Below, piece after piece: positions 1 through 8,653 of a DNA stretch of 64,000 bases. Numbering within the stretch: position 1 is the stretch's first letter; every line of letters begins with the position of its first letter. The stretch comes from Varunaivibrio sulfuroxidans (GTDB lineage Bacteria > Pseudomonadota > Alphaproteobacteria > Rhodospirillales > Magnetovibrionaceae), in contig NZ_CP119676.1 in assembly GCF_029318635.1 (NCBI RefSeq), positions 1,935,001 through 1,999,000 on the forward strand, in the 5' to 3' direction. The translations under genes were made by a program, and so were the position numbers. Below the pieces are notes generated by a model, which was given only the letters and a program-made list of their open reading frames with translations, did not search any database and was not told the DNA's origin.

Positions 1-586
1 AGGCCTGCACCAGGGCGGGGTTTTCCGTGCCCGCACGCAGGTACGATCCCAGCTTGGTGCGCTCGACGACAAACCAGGTGGCGAAACAGACGACCAGTGA
101 AAGACCGATCGACCACAATCGATAGGTGGGAAACCACATGAACCCGAGGTTAAGCGCACCGCCGAGAATTTCCGGTTTGCCGCCGTAGGGCGTTCCCGAC
201 ACGTTGAAATAGTTGGTGAACACCCCCTGCAGGATCAACGCCAAGCCAAAAGTCAGCAAAAGCCCATAAAGGTGATCGACCTTATAAAGACGCTTGAGCA
301 TGGTTTTTTCGATCGCCATGCCCAGCGCCCCGACGACCAGGGGGGCGACGAGAAGAGCGGCCCAGTAATTCAAGTGCAGACCGGGAACGCCAAGTAGGGG
401 ACCCAGTTTGTTATAACCGAGCAAGGCGACGAACGCCCCCAACATGTACAAGGCGCCATGGGCGAAATTGATAATGTTCAACAGGCCGAAGATGACCGCC
501 AGCCCAAGGCTGAGCACGGCGTAAAAAGCGCCCGTGTTCAGCCCCAGCATCATCTGCGCCAGAACCATCTGAAGGGATAAATGCAT
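1..586 (-). CDS. livH: Branched-chain amino acid ABC transporter permease LivH (3' part outside window)
   Basis: The minus-strand frame is open from an ATG at 586 to the window edge. It encodes a hydrophobic N-terminus beginning MHLSLQMVLAQMMLGLNTG, followed by AFYAVLSLGLAVIFGLLNIIN and NFAHGALYMLGAF. This is the typical start of a LivH-type inner-membrane permease, including the FGLLNIINFAHG signature. LivH normally pairs with LivM to form the channel of a HAAT-family importer energised by LivG and LivF. About 195 codons lie in the window. The gene follows the binding-protein gene by 67 nt, across a strong intercistronic hairpin. A second in-frame ATG lies six codons in, so the exact start is not certain. 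LivM is expected beyond the left edge. Confidence 0.9.
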   Translation of the reverse strand, partial: MHLSLQMVLAQMMLGLNTGAFYAVLSLGLAVIFGLLNIINFAHGALYMLGAFVALLGYNKLGPLLGVPGLHLNYWAALLVAPLVVGALGMAIEKTMLKRLYKVDHLYGLLLTFGLALILQGVFTNYFNVSGTPYGGKPEILGGALNLGFMWFPTYRLWSIGLSLVVCFATWFVVERTKLGSYLRAGTENPALVQA

Positions 587-608
587 TATCGGCTCTTCAT
601 ACTTGCGT

Positions 609-639
609 CCCCGGACCGGCGGAAACCGCCGGTCCGGGG
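609..639. repeat. Intercistronic GC-rich hairpin between binding-protein gene and livH
   Basis: Two perfect 14-base inverted arms (CCCCGGACCGGCGG at 609-622 and its complement at 626-639) are separated by AAA. No U-run follows on the minus strand, so a simple intrinsic terminator is unlikely. Stable hairpins just after a periplasmic binding-protein gene are known in other ABC operons to protect the upstream mRNA or attenuate read-through, giving more binding protein than permease. That role is inferred here. Confidence 0.7.
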
Positions 640-653
640 CGCGTGGACGAGAT

Positions 654-1916
654 TTAGTAACCGCCTGTGCCGGCGCCGCCACCCGCCTTGACCAGGGGGC
701 ACGTCCCTTCGGACATCGGCATGAACGCCTGATCGCCCGGCACCTGCTTGATCACCTTAAGCAGATCCCAGGGACCCTTCGATTCGGACGGTTTCTTGAC
801 CTCGACCAGGAACATGTCGTGAACCATGGTTCCATCGGCGCGCAGATGGCCGTTGATCGAGAAAAAATCGTCGATTTTCATCCCGCGCAATGTTTTCATC
901 ACCGCGTCGGGATCGTCGGTTCCCGCCGCTTTGATCGCCTTCAGATAGGTCATGGTGGCGGAATAGACCCCGGCCTGATCCATCGTCGGCATCGCCCCGG
1001 TCTTGGCGAAGTAACGCTTCGACCATGCGCGCGACGCCGGATCGCGATCCCAATAGAAACTGGTGGCGAACTCCATGCCCTGGGCGACATCCAGGCCGAG
1101 GCTTTTAACGTCGCTGAGAAAAACCAGCATCCCGGCGATGGTCTGCCCGCCTTGAACGATACCGAATTCGCGGGCCTGCTTGACCGCATTGACAAAATCG
1201 CCGCCCGCGTTGGCGAGACCGATCACCTTCGCGCCCGAAGCCTGGGCCTGCAGCAAATACGAGGAAAAATCGGCGGTCGCCAGGGGGTGACGGACCTGGC
1301 CTAATACTTTGCCGCCCTGGGATTTAACAAAGGCGGCGGTATTTTTCTCCAGGGAGTGGCCGAAGGCGTAGTCGGCGGTAAGGAAGAACCATGTCTTACC
1401 GCCGTGCTGAACGATGGCGCTACCGGCGACCTTGGGCAGGGAATATGTATCGTAGACGTAATGAATTCCGTAGGGTCCGCAGTCCTTGTTGGTCAACGCC
1501 GTGCTGCCCGCCCCGGTGGCCATCGTGATCATTTTCTTTTCGGTGCCGATCTTTTGCACCGCGATCGCGGCGCCGGAATTCAAAAGCCCGGTGATCATGT
1601 CAACATGATCGGTATCCGCCCATTGCCGCGCCTTGGTCGAGGCGATGTCGGGCTTGTTTTGGTGATCGGCGGAAATGACGTCGATCGGTTTGCCGAGCAC
1701 CGTGCCGCCAAAATCGGCGACCGCCATTTTCGCGGCGGTCACGCTGCCCTCGCCACCGATCGCGGAGTAAACCCCGGACATATCCGTGAGCACTCCGATT
1801 TTCACCACGTCATTGGAAATTCCCGCCGCCAAGGCGCTGCCGGGAAATGCCGACATACCCACAAACGCCCCCACAAACGCCGCGCTCAGCGCGGCTCGCA
1901 CAAGCCCTTTTTTCAT
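654..1916 (-). CDS. Branched-chain amino acid ABC transporter substrate-binding protein
   Basis: Periplasmic solute-binding protein of the Peripla_BP_6 (LivJ/LivK-like) family, about 420 residues. It starts MKKGLVRAALSAAFVGAFVG and continues MSAFPGSALAAG, a Sec signal peptide with an ALA-type cleavage site. The mature part begins GISNDVVKIGVLTDMSG, the usual first strand of the fold. An upstream ATG at 1934 is possible, but a GAGGAG ribosome site sits just ahead of the ATG at 1916, so I use that one. The gene lies between livF and livH in the operon. The true ligand cannot be read from sequence: this family binds branched-chain amino acids, amides, urea or aromatic acids. Confidence 0.9.
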   Translation of the reverse strand: MKKGLVRAALSAAFVGAFVGMSAFPGSALAAGISNDVVKIGVLTDMSGVYSAIGGEGSVTAAKMAVADFGGTVLGKPIDVISADHQNKPDIASTKARQWADTDHVDMITGLLNSGAAIAVQKIGTEKKMITMATGAGSTALTNKDCGPYGIHYVYDTYSLPKVAGSAIVQHGGKTWFFLTADYAFGHSLEKNTAAFVKSQGGKVLGQVRHPLATADFSSYLLQAQASGAKVIGLANAGGDFVNAVKQAREFGIVQGGQTIAGMLVFLSDVKSLGLDVAQGMEFATSFYWDRDPASRAWSKRYFAKTGAMPTMDQAGVYSATMTYLKAIKAAGTDDPDAVMKTLRGMKIDDFFSINGHLRADGTMVHDMFLVEVKKPSESKGPWDLLKVIKQVPGDQAFMPMSEGTCPLVKAGGGAGTGGY

Positions 1917-1956
1917 GATGTGACTCCTCGCCATGTTGATTGTTTTTTATTTCACT

Positions 1957-2712
1957 CTAAACCCCAAGATAGCCGTTAAGCAGTTCCTGGCTTTGCGCCA
2001 GCTTTTCCTTGGGGATCATTTCCGCGATACGGCCCCGATCGACCACATAATGTCGATCGGCAAGGTCGGCCGCGAAATGGAAGTTCTGCTCGACCAGAAC
2101 AATAGTATAGCCCCGCACCTTGAGTTGGCGAATCAGCCGCCCCAGGGATTGAACGATCACCGGAGCCAGACCCTCGGTAATCTCGTCAAGCAAAAGAAGA
2201 TCCGCCCCGGTACGCAGGATGCGCGCCATCGCCAGCATCTGTTGTTCTCCACCCGACAGCCGAGTGCCGATATTTTTTCGCCTTTCCAAAAGGTTGGCGA
2301 AAAGGGCGTAGATTTCATCCAGACTCATGCCGCCGTCCTTCACCACCGGCGGCAGCAGCAAATTTTCCTCCACCGTCAGGCGGGAAAAAATCCCCCGTTC
2401 CTCGGGGCAATAGCCGACACCAAGGCGCGCAATGCGATGCGGGGGCAGGTTTATGGCCTCCCGCCCGGCGACGCGCACCGAGCCCGAGCGCCGACCAACC
2501 AGCCCCAATACCGATTTAAGAATCGTGGTGCGGCCCGATCCATTGCGCCCGAGCAGGGTCACCAATTCGCCCCGGCGCACCGTGAAATCGACCCCATAAA
2601 GAACGTGGGACTCGCCGTAATAAGCATGCAAATCGGCCACCGAAAGCAGGTCCTCGGCGGCGGCGGCAGGGGCGGGGCTTGCCTGTGAGGCGAGAGTCCG
2701 CTGATCAGGCAT
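1957..2712 (-). CDS. livF: High-affinity branched-chain amino acid ABC transporter ATPase LivF
   Basis: Cytoplasmic ATPase subunit of 251 residues. The P-loop is GRNGSGRT (residues 55-62), the signature is LSGGEQQ, and Walker B is LLLLDEI followed by TEGLAP, the LivF hallmark. The P-loop carries arginine (codon CGC) at residue 61 where most ABC ATPases have lysine; some LivF proteins show the same change. The first 20 residues are Ala/Pro-rich and variable. The start overlaps the end of livG by 8 nt, which implies translational coupling. It would form a heterodimer with LivG to drive the LivH/LivM channel. Confidence 0.92.
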   Translation of the reverse strand: MPDQRTLASQASPAPAAAAEDLLSVADLHAYYGESHVLYGVDFTVRRGELVTLLGRNGSGRTTILKSVLGLVGRRSGSVRVAGREAINLPPHRIARLGVGYCPEERGIFSRLTVEENLLLPPVVKDGGMSLDEIYALFANLLERRKNIGTRLSGGEQQMLAMARILRTGADLLLLDEITEGLAPVIVQSLGRLIRQLKVRGYTIVLVEQNFHFAADLADRHYVVDRGRIAEMIPKEKLAQSQELLNGYLGV

Positions 2713-3457
2713 GCGCGTTCCCCATATAGGCCTCCATCACCTGGGCGTCATTGGACACTTCGTCATAACTGCCCTCGGCCAAAATAGCGCCACGCTGCAA
2801 GACGGTAATCGTGTCGGCGAGCGTCGCCACGACTTTTAAGTTGTGTTCGACCATCAACACGGTGCGGCTAGCCGCAACCGTGCGCACCAGTTCGGTAATT
2901 TTTTCGACGTCTTCCGCGCCCATGCCCTGCGTCGGCTCGTCAAGCAACATCAACTCGGGTTCGAGCGCCAGGGTCGTGGCAATTTCCAGCGCGCGCTTCT
3001 GTCCGTACGCCAGCGCCGAAGTAGGGGTATCGGCGAGCGCCTCAAGACCAACCGCCGCCAACAGCGCCAAAGTCCGTTCCCGCAATGCATCCAAGGTGGA
3101 TTCCGGTCTCCAAAAATAGTACGAAATTCCAAGGCGACGCTGCAGAGCGACGCGGACGTTTTCATACAAGGTAAGGTTGGGAAAGACGGCCGATATTTGA
3201 AAAGAACGGATAATTCCGCGCAATGCGATATCGGCGGGCTTCTCTCGGGTGATATTCTCTCCATTAAACAAAATACGCCCCTCCGAAGGGGTGACGAATT
3301 TGGTCAACAAATTGAAAACCGTCGTTTTTCCCGCGCCATTGGGGCCGATCAGGGCGTGAATACACCCACGCCGAACACGCAAGTTCACCTTATCGACGGC
3401 GATAAAGCCCTCGAATTTTTTGGACAAATCCCTGGTCTCGAGAACCCACGGCGTCAT
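2705..3457 (-). CDS. livG: High-affinity branched-chain amino acid ABC transporter ATPase LivG
   Basis: 250-residue ABC ATPase with P-loop GPNGAGKT (residues 38-45), the LivG-type signature segment LAYGQKRALEIA, Walker B LMLLDEPTQGMG and the switch histidine in VEHNLKVV. It is the first gene of the minus-strand Liv operon as seen here and overlaps livF by 8 nt. Unlike LivF, its P-loop keeps the lysine. The start ATG at 3457 begins MTPWVLETRDLSKKF, normal for the family. The 528 bases upstream are non-coding and should hold the operon promoter. Confidence 0.93.
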   Translation of the reverse strand: MTPWVLETRDLSKKFEGFIAVDKVNLRVRRGCIHALIGPNGAGKTTVFNLLTKFVTPSEGRILFNGENITREKPADIALRGIIRSFQISAVFPNLTLYENVRVALQRRLGISYYFWRPESTLDALRERTLALLAAVGLEALADTPTSALAYGQKRALEIATTLALEPELMLLDEPTQGMGAEDVEKITELVRTVAASRTVLMVEHNLKVVATLADTITVLQRGAILAEGSYDEVSNDAQVMEAYMGNAHA

Positions 3458-3985
3458 TTTACGCTCTCACCTTACGACGACGCCTTCGGCGCGCGTCCCA
3501 CCACCGGCCTAGGGCCGCCATGCCCAGCCTGCGCGTTTCCAGCAACGCATTTGAAAAATACGCGCCCTACCCTGTCGGTTTTTCGGTGTTTACAGCTATT
3601 TTAAAGGTTCGGAGTCTTTTGCCCCGTTGTTCGGTCAAGGCCGCTCGCACTTGAGAGCCCACAGCTCGGTAGTAGAACAAGGAGCCCGATACGACGCAAG
3701 GAAAAATATTGCGGTTAGGACGCCCGCCAACGCCAACGCAAGGAGGGTCCGCGCGCCCGAACCTCCCATAAAAAATGGCCCTGAAAATTTCGCTCCATCA
3801 CCCTAAGGGTATTGATTTTCTCTGGTTTTGGTTCCCCTATCCCCGTACACTCGACTCCTCGCACCCGGGGAGGTGAGCGGGCGAGGGGGGGGGGCTATTT
3901 TGATCGCGATCGTCAATAAAATTTCAACCGATAAGGTGGGCCAAGGCACGATTTCGGCGGATGAAGCGGATGAAAGAGGGACCCC
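3458..3985. other. Intergenic region between livG and comM
   Basis: 528 bases between two divergent genes. No credible reading frame was found. The stretch should contain promoters for both genes. Visible landmarks are a run of ten G residues near 3887 and a palindromic GATCGCGATC near 3903, about 75 bases before comM. No confident promoter hexamers could be assigned. Confidence 0.5.
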
Positions 3986-5524
3986 ATGATCGCCCGTGTG
4001 ACCACCGTCGCCTTTCAGGGCATCGACACCCTTAGCGTCGACGTTCAGGTGCAGATGGCTTCGGGGCTGCCCTCGTTTACGATTGTCGGCCTGCCCGACA
4101 AGGCGGTCTCCGAAGCGCGCGAACGGGTCCGCGCAGCGATGGGGTCGATCGGAGTCGCCCTGCCGCCGAAAAGAATCACGATCAACCTTTCTCCCGCCGA
4201 CACCCTGAAGGAAGGCAGCCATTTCGACCTGCCGATCGCGCTCGGCCTGCTCAGCGCCATGAGCATCATTCCGCCGGACGCCCTGGAAGACTTCGTCGCC
4301 TTGGGCGAGTTGGCGCTAGACGGCGCGGTGACCAGGGTCGCCGGAATTTTGCCCGCCGCCATTCACGCCGCCGCGCTGGAACGCGGCCTGATCTGCCCCC
4401 ACGCCCAAGGCGGCGAGGCGGCATGGGCGGGAGATATCGCGATCCTCAATCCCGACAGCCTGCTCGGATTGATCAACCACTTCAAGGGCGCCTGCGTACT
4501 CTCGCCACCGACGCCCCGCCTACAGAGGGACCGTCCGCCGGGGCCGGACATGGCCGACGTCAAGGGTCAGGAAAGCGCTAAAAGAGCCCTGGAGGTCGCC
4601 GCCGCGGGGGGGCATAACCTTCTCATGATCGGCCCGCCCGGCTCGGGAAAATCCATGTTGGCGGCGCGCCTGCCCGGCATCTTACCCGACCTTACCCCTG
4701 CCGAGGCGTTGGATGTAAGCATGATCCATTCGGTCTACGGCGCACTGCCCGACGACGGCCTTATTCAGCGCCGCCCCTTTCGCGACCCCCATCACAGCGC
4801 CTCCATGCCCGCCCTGGTCGGCGGCGGTCGGCGGGCTCGACCCGGCGAGATTTCCCTGGCGCACAACGGCGTTTTGTTTCTCGACGAGTTCGCCGAATTT
4901 TCCCGCACCGCCCTCGACGCCCTGCGCCAGCCGTTGGAAACCGGGAAAGTCAACGTCGCCCGCGCCAATGCCCACGTCAGCTACCCCGCGCGCATTCAAT
5001 TGGTCGCGGCCATGAACCCGTGCCGTTGCGGCCATCTCGACGATGCCGCTCTCGCCTGCTCGCGGGCGCCGAAGTGCGCCGAGGATTATCAGGCCCGTAT
5101 CTCCGGCCCGCTGCTCGACCGTATCGATCTCACGGTAGAGGTTCCCGCACTTGACGCCATCGATCTGGCGCGCCCCGGCGCGGCGCGGCGCAGCATCGAT
5201 ATCCGCGCGCACGTGATCCGCGCGCGCGCCCGTCAACGCCAGCGTTATGAAAAGGAAATTTCGGCGGAAAACACACCCCTCACCAACGCCGGCATCGACG
5301 CCGCGACCTTGGAAAAAACCATGGCCTTGGCCGGTGACGCCCAAACACTGCTGAGTCAGGCGACGGCGAAATTCCACCTGTCGGCGCGCGGATATCACCG
5401 CGTGCTACGGGTCGCGCGCACCCTTGCCGACCTTGACGAAGCGCCGGAAACTGGGCGCGAACACATCGCCGAAGCCCTCGGCTATCGACGCATCCGTCAC
5501 GGCGGCGCCCTCGCCACGGCATGA
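3986..5524 (+). CDS. comM: YifB/ComM family Mg-chelatase-like AAA+ ATPase
   Basis: 512 residues, full length for the family. The N-terminal ChlI/Lon-protease-like domain begins MIARVTTVAFQGIDTLSVDV and contains the SGLPSFTIVGLPDKAV segment. The central AAA+ module has Walker A GPPGSGKS at residues 216-223 and Walker B VLFLDEF. A cysteine group (MNPCRCGHL ... ACSRAPKC) precedes the C-terminal Mg_chelatase_C domain. ComM homologues form hexameric helicases that promote branch migration during integration of transformed DNA in naturally competent bacteria. In most alphaproteobacteria the role is untested. It stands alone on the plus strand. Confidence 0.9.
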   Translation: MIARVTTVAFQGIDTLSVDVQVQMASGLPSFTIVGLPDKAVSEARERVRAAMGSIGVALPPKRITINLSPADTLKEGSHFDLPIALGLLSAMSIIPPDALEDFVALGELALDGAVTRVAGILPAAIHAAALERGLICPHAQGGEAAWAGDIAILNPDSLLGLINHFKGACVLSPPTPRLQRDRPPGPDMADVKGQESAKRALEVAAAGGHNLLMIGPPGSGKSMLAARLPGILPDLTPAEALDVSMIHSVYGALPDDGLIQRRPFRDPHHSASMPALVGGGRRARPGEISLAHNGVLFLDEFAEFSRTALDALRQPLETGKVNVARANAHVSYPARIQLVAAMNPCRCGHLDDAALACSRAPKCAEDYQARISGPLLDRIDLTVEVPALDAIDLARPGAARRSIDIRAHVIRARARQRQRYEKEISAENTPLTNAGIDAATLEKTMALAGDAQTLLSQATAKFHLSARGYHRVLRVARTLADLDEAPETGREHIAEALGYRRIRHGGALATA

Positions 5525-5657
5525 CCAAAAGCAAAATCTTCCAGAACCTTAAGAAGAAAAAAGCTTCGCCGATAAGATCATTCAAATTGAAAATGGCCGA
5601 TGCAAAAAATACCTACCATAAAGAAACGATGCTCTTGACCGGGAGACACCCTGGCGA

Positions 5658-7577
5658 ATGGCCAAGGCAGGATGGACACAAAGCACCTTCGAGGTTCTAA
5701 CGGGCAAGGGGGCGCGCTGGATTATCGAGACCTCGACGCAGAAGCGTTCCGAAGCCATGGAAACGGCCGAAAATTTCGTCGCCTCGGGTGAGTATGCGGG
5801 GGTTCGGGTCACCGAACTGCGCGACGGCTGGAAGACCGAACGGGTCATTTTCGAACGTTCCGTGATGCTCAACGAAAAGCCCCTGAAGGTCGGCCAACTC
5901 ACCAGCGCCGAACCGTGCCAACGGCTGATGGACTATTACCGGTTTCCCGCGCGTCTGGTCATCGGCCGGGTGGCCCGCGCCTACCTGGATCGCCACGGCA
6001 TAACCGCCCTCGAACTTTTATTCAACCGCCCCCACCTCAACGCTCTGGAACGCATGGACGGTTTCTATGTCGGCGCCATGCAAGCCGTCGCCACCGTTCA
6101 GGCCCGTCAAAACGACGAAAAACCCGCGGACCGGCTGGATGTCCTGTACCGCGCGGCGCAAAAAATCCGGGCCCGCGCGCGCGACAGCGAAAAGGCCCAG
6201 GTCCACTGCGCCTTGCTAGGGGAAAGGGGCCTGGACACGGCGCTGAAAAAAATCAAGGCCTCGACCCCCGAGAAAGAGTGGGACTACCACGCCTACGCCA
6301 TGCTGGCGATGTTCCTTTCGGGCAGCAACTGGCGCCAGAAGATCCGCGCCTTGATCGAGCTGCTGGAAACCACCGCCAACGATCTGTCCTTGCGCTATGT
6401 CGATGAGGCGCTCGGCGAGATTCTCGACGGCGGCGAGGCCCTGCGCGATATTTTCGGCGCACCGCCGACGGCCATCGACGCTTGGCGGGTCTTCATCCAA
6501 GTCACCAGCGGACATTATCGGGCGCCGAAATACGCCCCCGAGGAACTCGACATACTGACCGAGGCGTTCGCCCATCACGATCTTCCCATCAGCCGCAAGA
6601 TTTTGTTGGGCCGTGTCGCCCAAGGCCTGGGCGGCGTGCGTCCGTTAACGCGCGAGGGGCGCGACAGCGATCGCAAGGATTTTATCTCACTGGTCCGCGA
6701 TCTGGTGGAGCCGGCGGGGATGCTCGGCGGCCCCCCGATGAGCGAAGCGGTGGTCCTGCGCGCCAAGGTCCTGCTCGGCGACGAGGGTGCGGACCTGCCG
6801 ATCGACACCGCCGTTCGCCAGGCCCTGTATCTAATGCCGACGCAGGCCGCCCGCCTGGGGGTCTTGCTCGACCTCACCGGCTCCGACCTGGGCAAGAAAT
6901 ATGAAGACGTCGTGCGCGCCCAATTTTCTCAATTGGTCGCCCAGTTGCGCACCATCTATGACCTTTTTCCCGAGAGCGTCGCCGACGCGGAACGTTTGAC
7001 CGGCATCGACTCGCTACGCGAGCGGCTCGGCATGAGCGTCATGTCCCATGAGCTGAAGCGCGCCTTCACTTTATCGCTAGGCAAAATCGCCGACGCTCTC
7101 GCGCCTAAAAACAGCGCCGCCGCGTCGTCGCCACGCCGAGCCCTGGTGGGGACGTCCGCCCGGGTTTCTACAAAAAAACCGGCCGCGGATCCCGCCGAAA
7201 AAGATGCCACCAAGAAAAATCCCACAAACGGAAAATTACGCTTGGCCCAGGGCGCAATTCTCTTTTGCGAAGGCGAACCCGGCGACGAGGCTTACCTGAT
7301 CGTCTCCGGGACGATCGATATCTTCCGTACCCGCAGTGACGGTGAGCAACTGCTGGCCAGCGTCGGCCGCGGCGAATTGATCGGGGAAATGTCGCTGATC
7401 GACAGCCAGCCGCGCATGGCCTCGGCGCGGGCCAACGCCGACACCGAATTGATCGTGGTTTCGCAAGACGACCTGACCGACCGCTTGGCGATCCTACAAG
7501 AGAACGACAAGGTCCTGCATTTCCTAATTACCACGCTGACCCGCCGGCTGCGCGGCCTGGCTCGCGTCACCGAATAG
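5658..7577 (+). CDS. Large protein with C-terminal cyclic-nucleotide-binding domain
   Basis: 639 residues. Residues about 1-480 are mostly helical with no domain I recognise. An Ala/Lys/Pro-rich linker (about 480-525) leads to a CRP-type cNMP-binding domain at the C-terminus (LRLAQGAILFCEGEPGDEAY onward). The phosphate-binding cassette GEMSLIDSQPRMASARA keeps the Glu and Arg expected for cAMP or cGMP binding. There is no helix-turn-helix after it, so this is not a CRP-type regulator. No signal peptide or membrane segment is seen. It ends 9 nt before the convergent small zinc-ribbon gene. Similar large cNMP-binding proteins occur in Rhodospirillales, but I know of no assigned function. Confidence 0.75.
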   Translation: MAKAGWTQSTFEVLTGKGARWIIETSTQKRSEAMETAENFVASGEYAGVRVTELRDGWKTERVIFERSVMLNEKPLKVGQLTSAEPCQRLMDYYRFPARLVIGRVARAYLDRHGITALELLFNRPHLNALERMDGFYVGAMQAVATVQARQNDEKPADRLDVLYRAAQKIRARARDSEKAQVHCALLGERGLDTALKKIKASTPEKEWDYHAYAMLAMFLSGSNWRQKIRALIELLETTANDLSLRYVDEALGEILDGGEALRDIFGAPPTAIDAWRVFIQVTSGHYRAPKYAPEELDILTEAFAHHDLPISRKILLGRVAQGLGGVRPLTREGRDSDRKDFISLVRDLVEPAGMLGGPPMSEAVVLRAKVLLGDEGADLPIDTAVRQALYLMPTQAARLGVLLDLTGSDLGKKYEDVVRAQFSQLVAQLRTIYDLFPESVADAERLTGIDSLRERLGMSVMSHELKRAFTLSLGKIADALAPKNSAAASSPRRALVGTSARVSTKKPAADPAEKDATKKNPTNGKLRLAQGAILFCEGEPGDEAYLIVSGTIDIFRTRSDGEQLLASVGRGELIGEMSLIDSQPRMASARANADTELIVVSQDDLTDRLAILQENDKVLHFLITTLTRRLRGLARVTE

Positions 7578-7585
7578 GCGGCGCG

Positions 7586-7831
7586 CTAACCGGCCAAACC
7601 CGAGGTGCAGCCCCAACAGTAGTCTTTTTCTTCCTTTTCCCGCTGGGCGGGCGGGCAGGGGGTATCGCCATGGGCGCAGTAGACGCAATGCTCGCCGTCC
7701 TTCGCCCGGATCGTACGTCCACATCCATTGCACTGAACGTTGGAAACGACGGCCTGCGTCGCCATGACGACGCCTTGCCTCAGCCCGCAATGTGGACACG
7801 TTAAAACGGCATTTTTTTTGTAGGCGTCCAT
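7586..7831 (-). CDS. Small zinc-ribbon protein related to the GDCCVxC family
   Basis: 81 residues with CPHCG near residues 12-16, CNGCG in the middle, and GEHCVYCAHGDTPCPPAQ matching the GDCCVxC signature of a small family of unknown function, with the first cysteine of that signature replaced (GEHC instead of GDCC). A further CWGC pair near the C-terminus is an extension. Eight cysteines in four pairs suggest two metal-binding knuckles. It is convergent with the cNMP-binding gene and lies downstream of the HIT gene on the same strand, with a 92-nt gap. Confidence 0.65.
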   Translation of the reverse strand: MDAYKKNAVLTCPHCGLRQGVVMATQAVVSNVQCNGCGRTIRAKDGEHCVYCAHGDTPCPPAQREKEEKDYCWGCTSGLAG

Positions 7832-7923
7832 GATCCGATCCCATACGCGACCCCGGCGCGACCCTGGCGCGACCCCAGCGCGGTCCCGGTCGTAACCTCG
7901 GGCGCGAGGACGCGATTTTAACT

Positions 7924-8295
7924 CTATTTGGGCAGCATCGCACCCAGTTTTTTACCGCCGAAAATATGGACATGAAAATGCGGCACCTCTTGGCCACCGT
8001 CGCTGCCGTGATTGGCCAAAATCCGGTACCCCGGATCGTCGAGGCCTAAATCGGACGCGATCTTGCCCACCGCGGCGAAAAATTCGGCAATTTCATCCGG
8101 CGACGCGATGGTGGAAAAATCCGCCAATGAGATATACGGACCCTTGGGGATAACCAGGACATGAACCGGAGCCTGCGGCGCAATATCCCTGAACGCCAGC
8201 ACGTGATCGTCTTCGTAAACCTTATCGCAGGGAATTTCCCCGCGCAGGATCTTAGCGAACACATTATCGCGGTCGTAACGTATTTCAGATGTCAT
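7924..8295 (-). CDS. hinT: HIT family nucleotide-binding hydrolase (HinT-like)
   Basis: 123-residue protein with the histidine triad HFHVH (His106, His108, His110) in PHFHVHIFGG near the C-terminus, as in HinT phosphoramidases that act on AMP-lysine-like substrates. The start is the ATG at 8295, preceded by GAGGAG and lying inside the last codons of hisE (11-nt overlap); longer upstream in-frame starts would run deeper into hisE. The hisE-HIT pairing is common in alphaproteobacteria and suggests coexpression with the histidine operon. Confidence 0.9.
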   Translation of the reverse strand: MTSEIRYDRDNVFAKILRGEIPCDKVYEDDHVLAFRDIAPQAPVHVLVIPKGPYISLADFSTIASPDEIAEFFAAVGKIASDLGLDDPGYRILANHGSDGGQEVPHFHVHIFGGKKLGAMLPK

Positions 8296-8653
8296 CTTTG
8301 CTCTCCTCGCCATCGTGACGCTTCGGGCGGGCGTTTTTCTCGGCGACGCCCGAAACTCCCTCACGGCGGGCAAGCTCCGCCCAGACGTCCCCGGGCGCGA
8401 TCCCGGCGTCCGCCCACAACACCAACAAATGATACAACAGATCGGCGCTTTCGGCGGTCAGGTTTTCCGGTTTCTCGGCGATCGCGGCGATCACCGTTTC
8501 GACCGCTTCCTCGCCGACTTTCTGCGCGATCGCCGGGCGTCCCTTGGCGAACAGTTTGGCGGTCCACGACGCCGAGGCATCGCCACCCCGGCGCGAGAGA
8601 ACGGTCTCGAACAAGCCATCCAGAATACGGGCGTCCCGAGGGGATGTCGTCAT
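8285..8653 (-). CDS. hisE: Phosphoribosyl-ATP pyrophosphatase HisE
   Basis: 122 residues. It contains [16 protein letters not shown] and [13 protein letters not shown], the metal-binding EExxE-and-D pattern of the all-alpha NTP pyrophosphatase fold. It hydrolyses phosphoribosyl-ATP to phosphoribosyl-AMP, the second step of histidine synthesis. The start overlaps the hisF stop by 4 nt (ATGA), and the tail holds the HIT gene start. Residues after about 100 are variable. HisI, the next-step cyclohydrolase, is not in this window. Confidence 0.93.
   Translation of the reverse strand: MTTSPRDARILDGLFETVLSRRGGDASASWTAKLFAKGRPAIAQKVGEEAVETVIAAIAEKPENLTAESADLLYHLLVLWADAGIAPGDVWAELARREGVSGVAEKNARPKRHDGEESKDDI

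Noticed and set aside
3899-3915. FNR-like dyad TTGAT...TCAA upstream of comM
   Set aside because: Only resembles TTGAT-N4-ATCAA loosely; the second half site is broken, and the central palindrome GATCGCGATC alone is common in GC-rich DNA.
3803-4222. Minus-strand 139-codon frame over the start of comM
   Set aside because: Antisense to the conserved comM N-terminus, with a composition typical of shadow frames.
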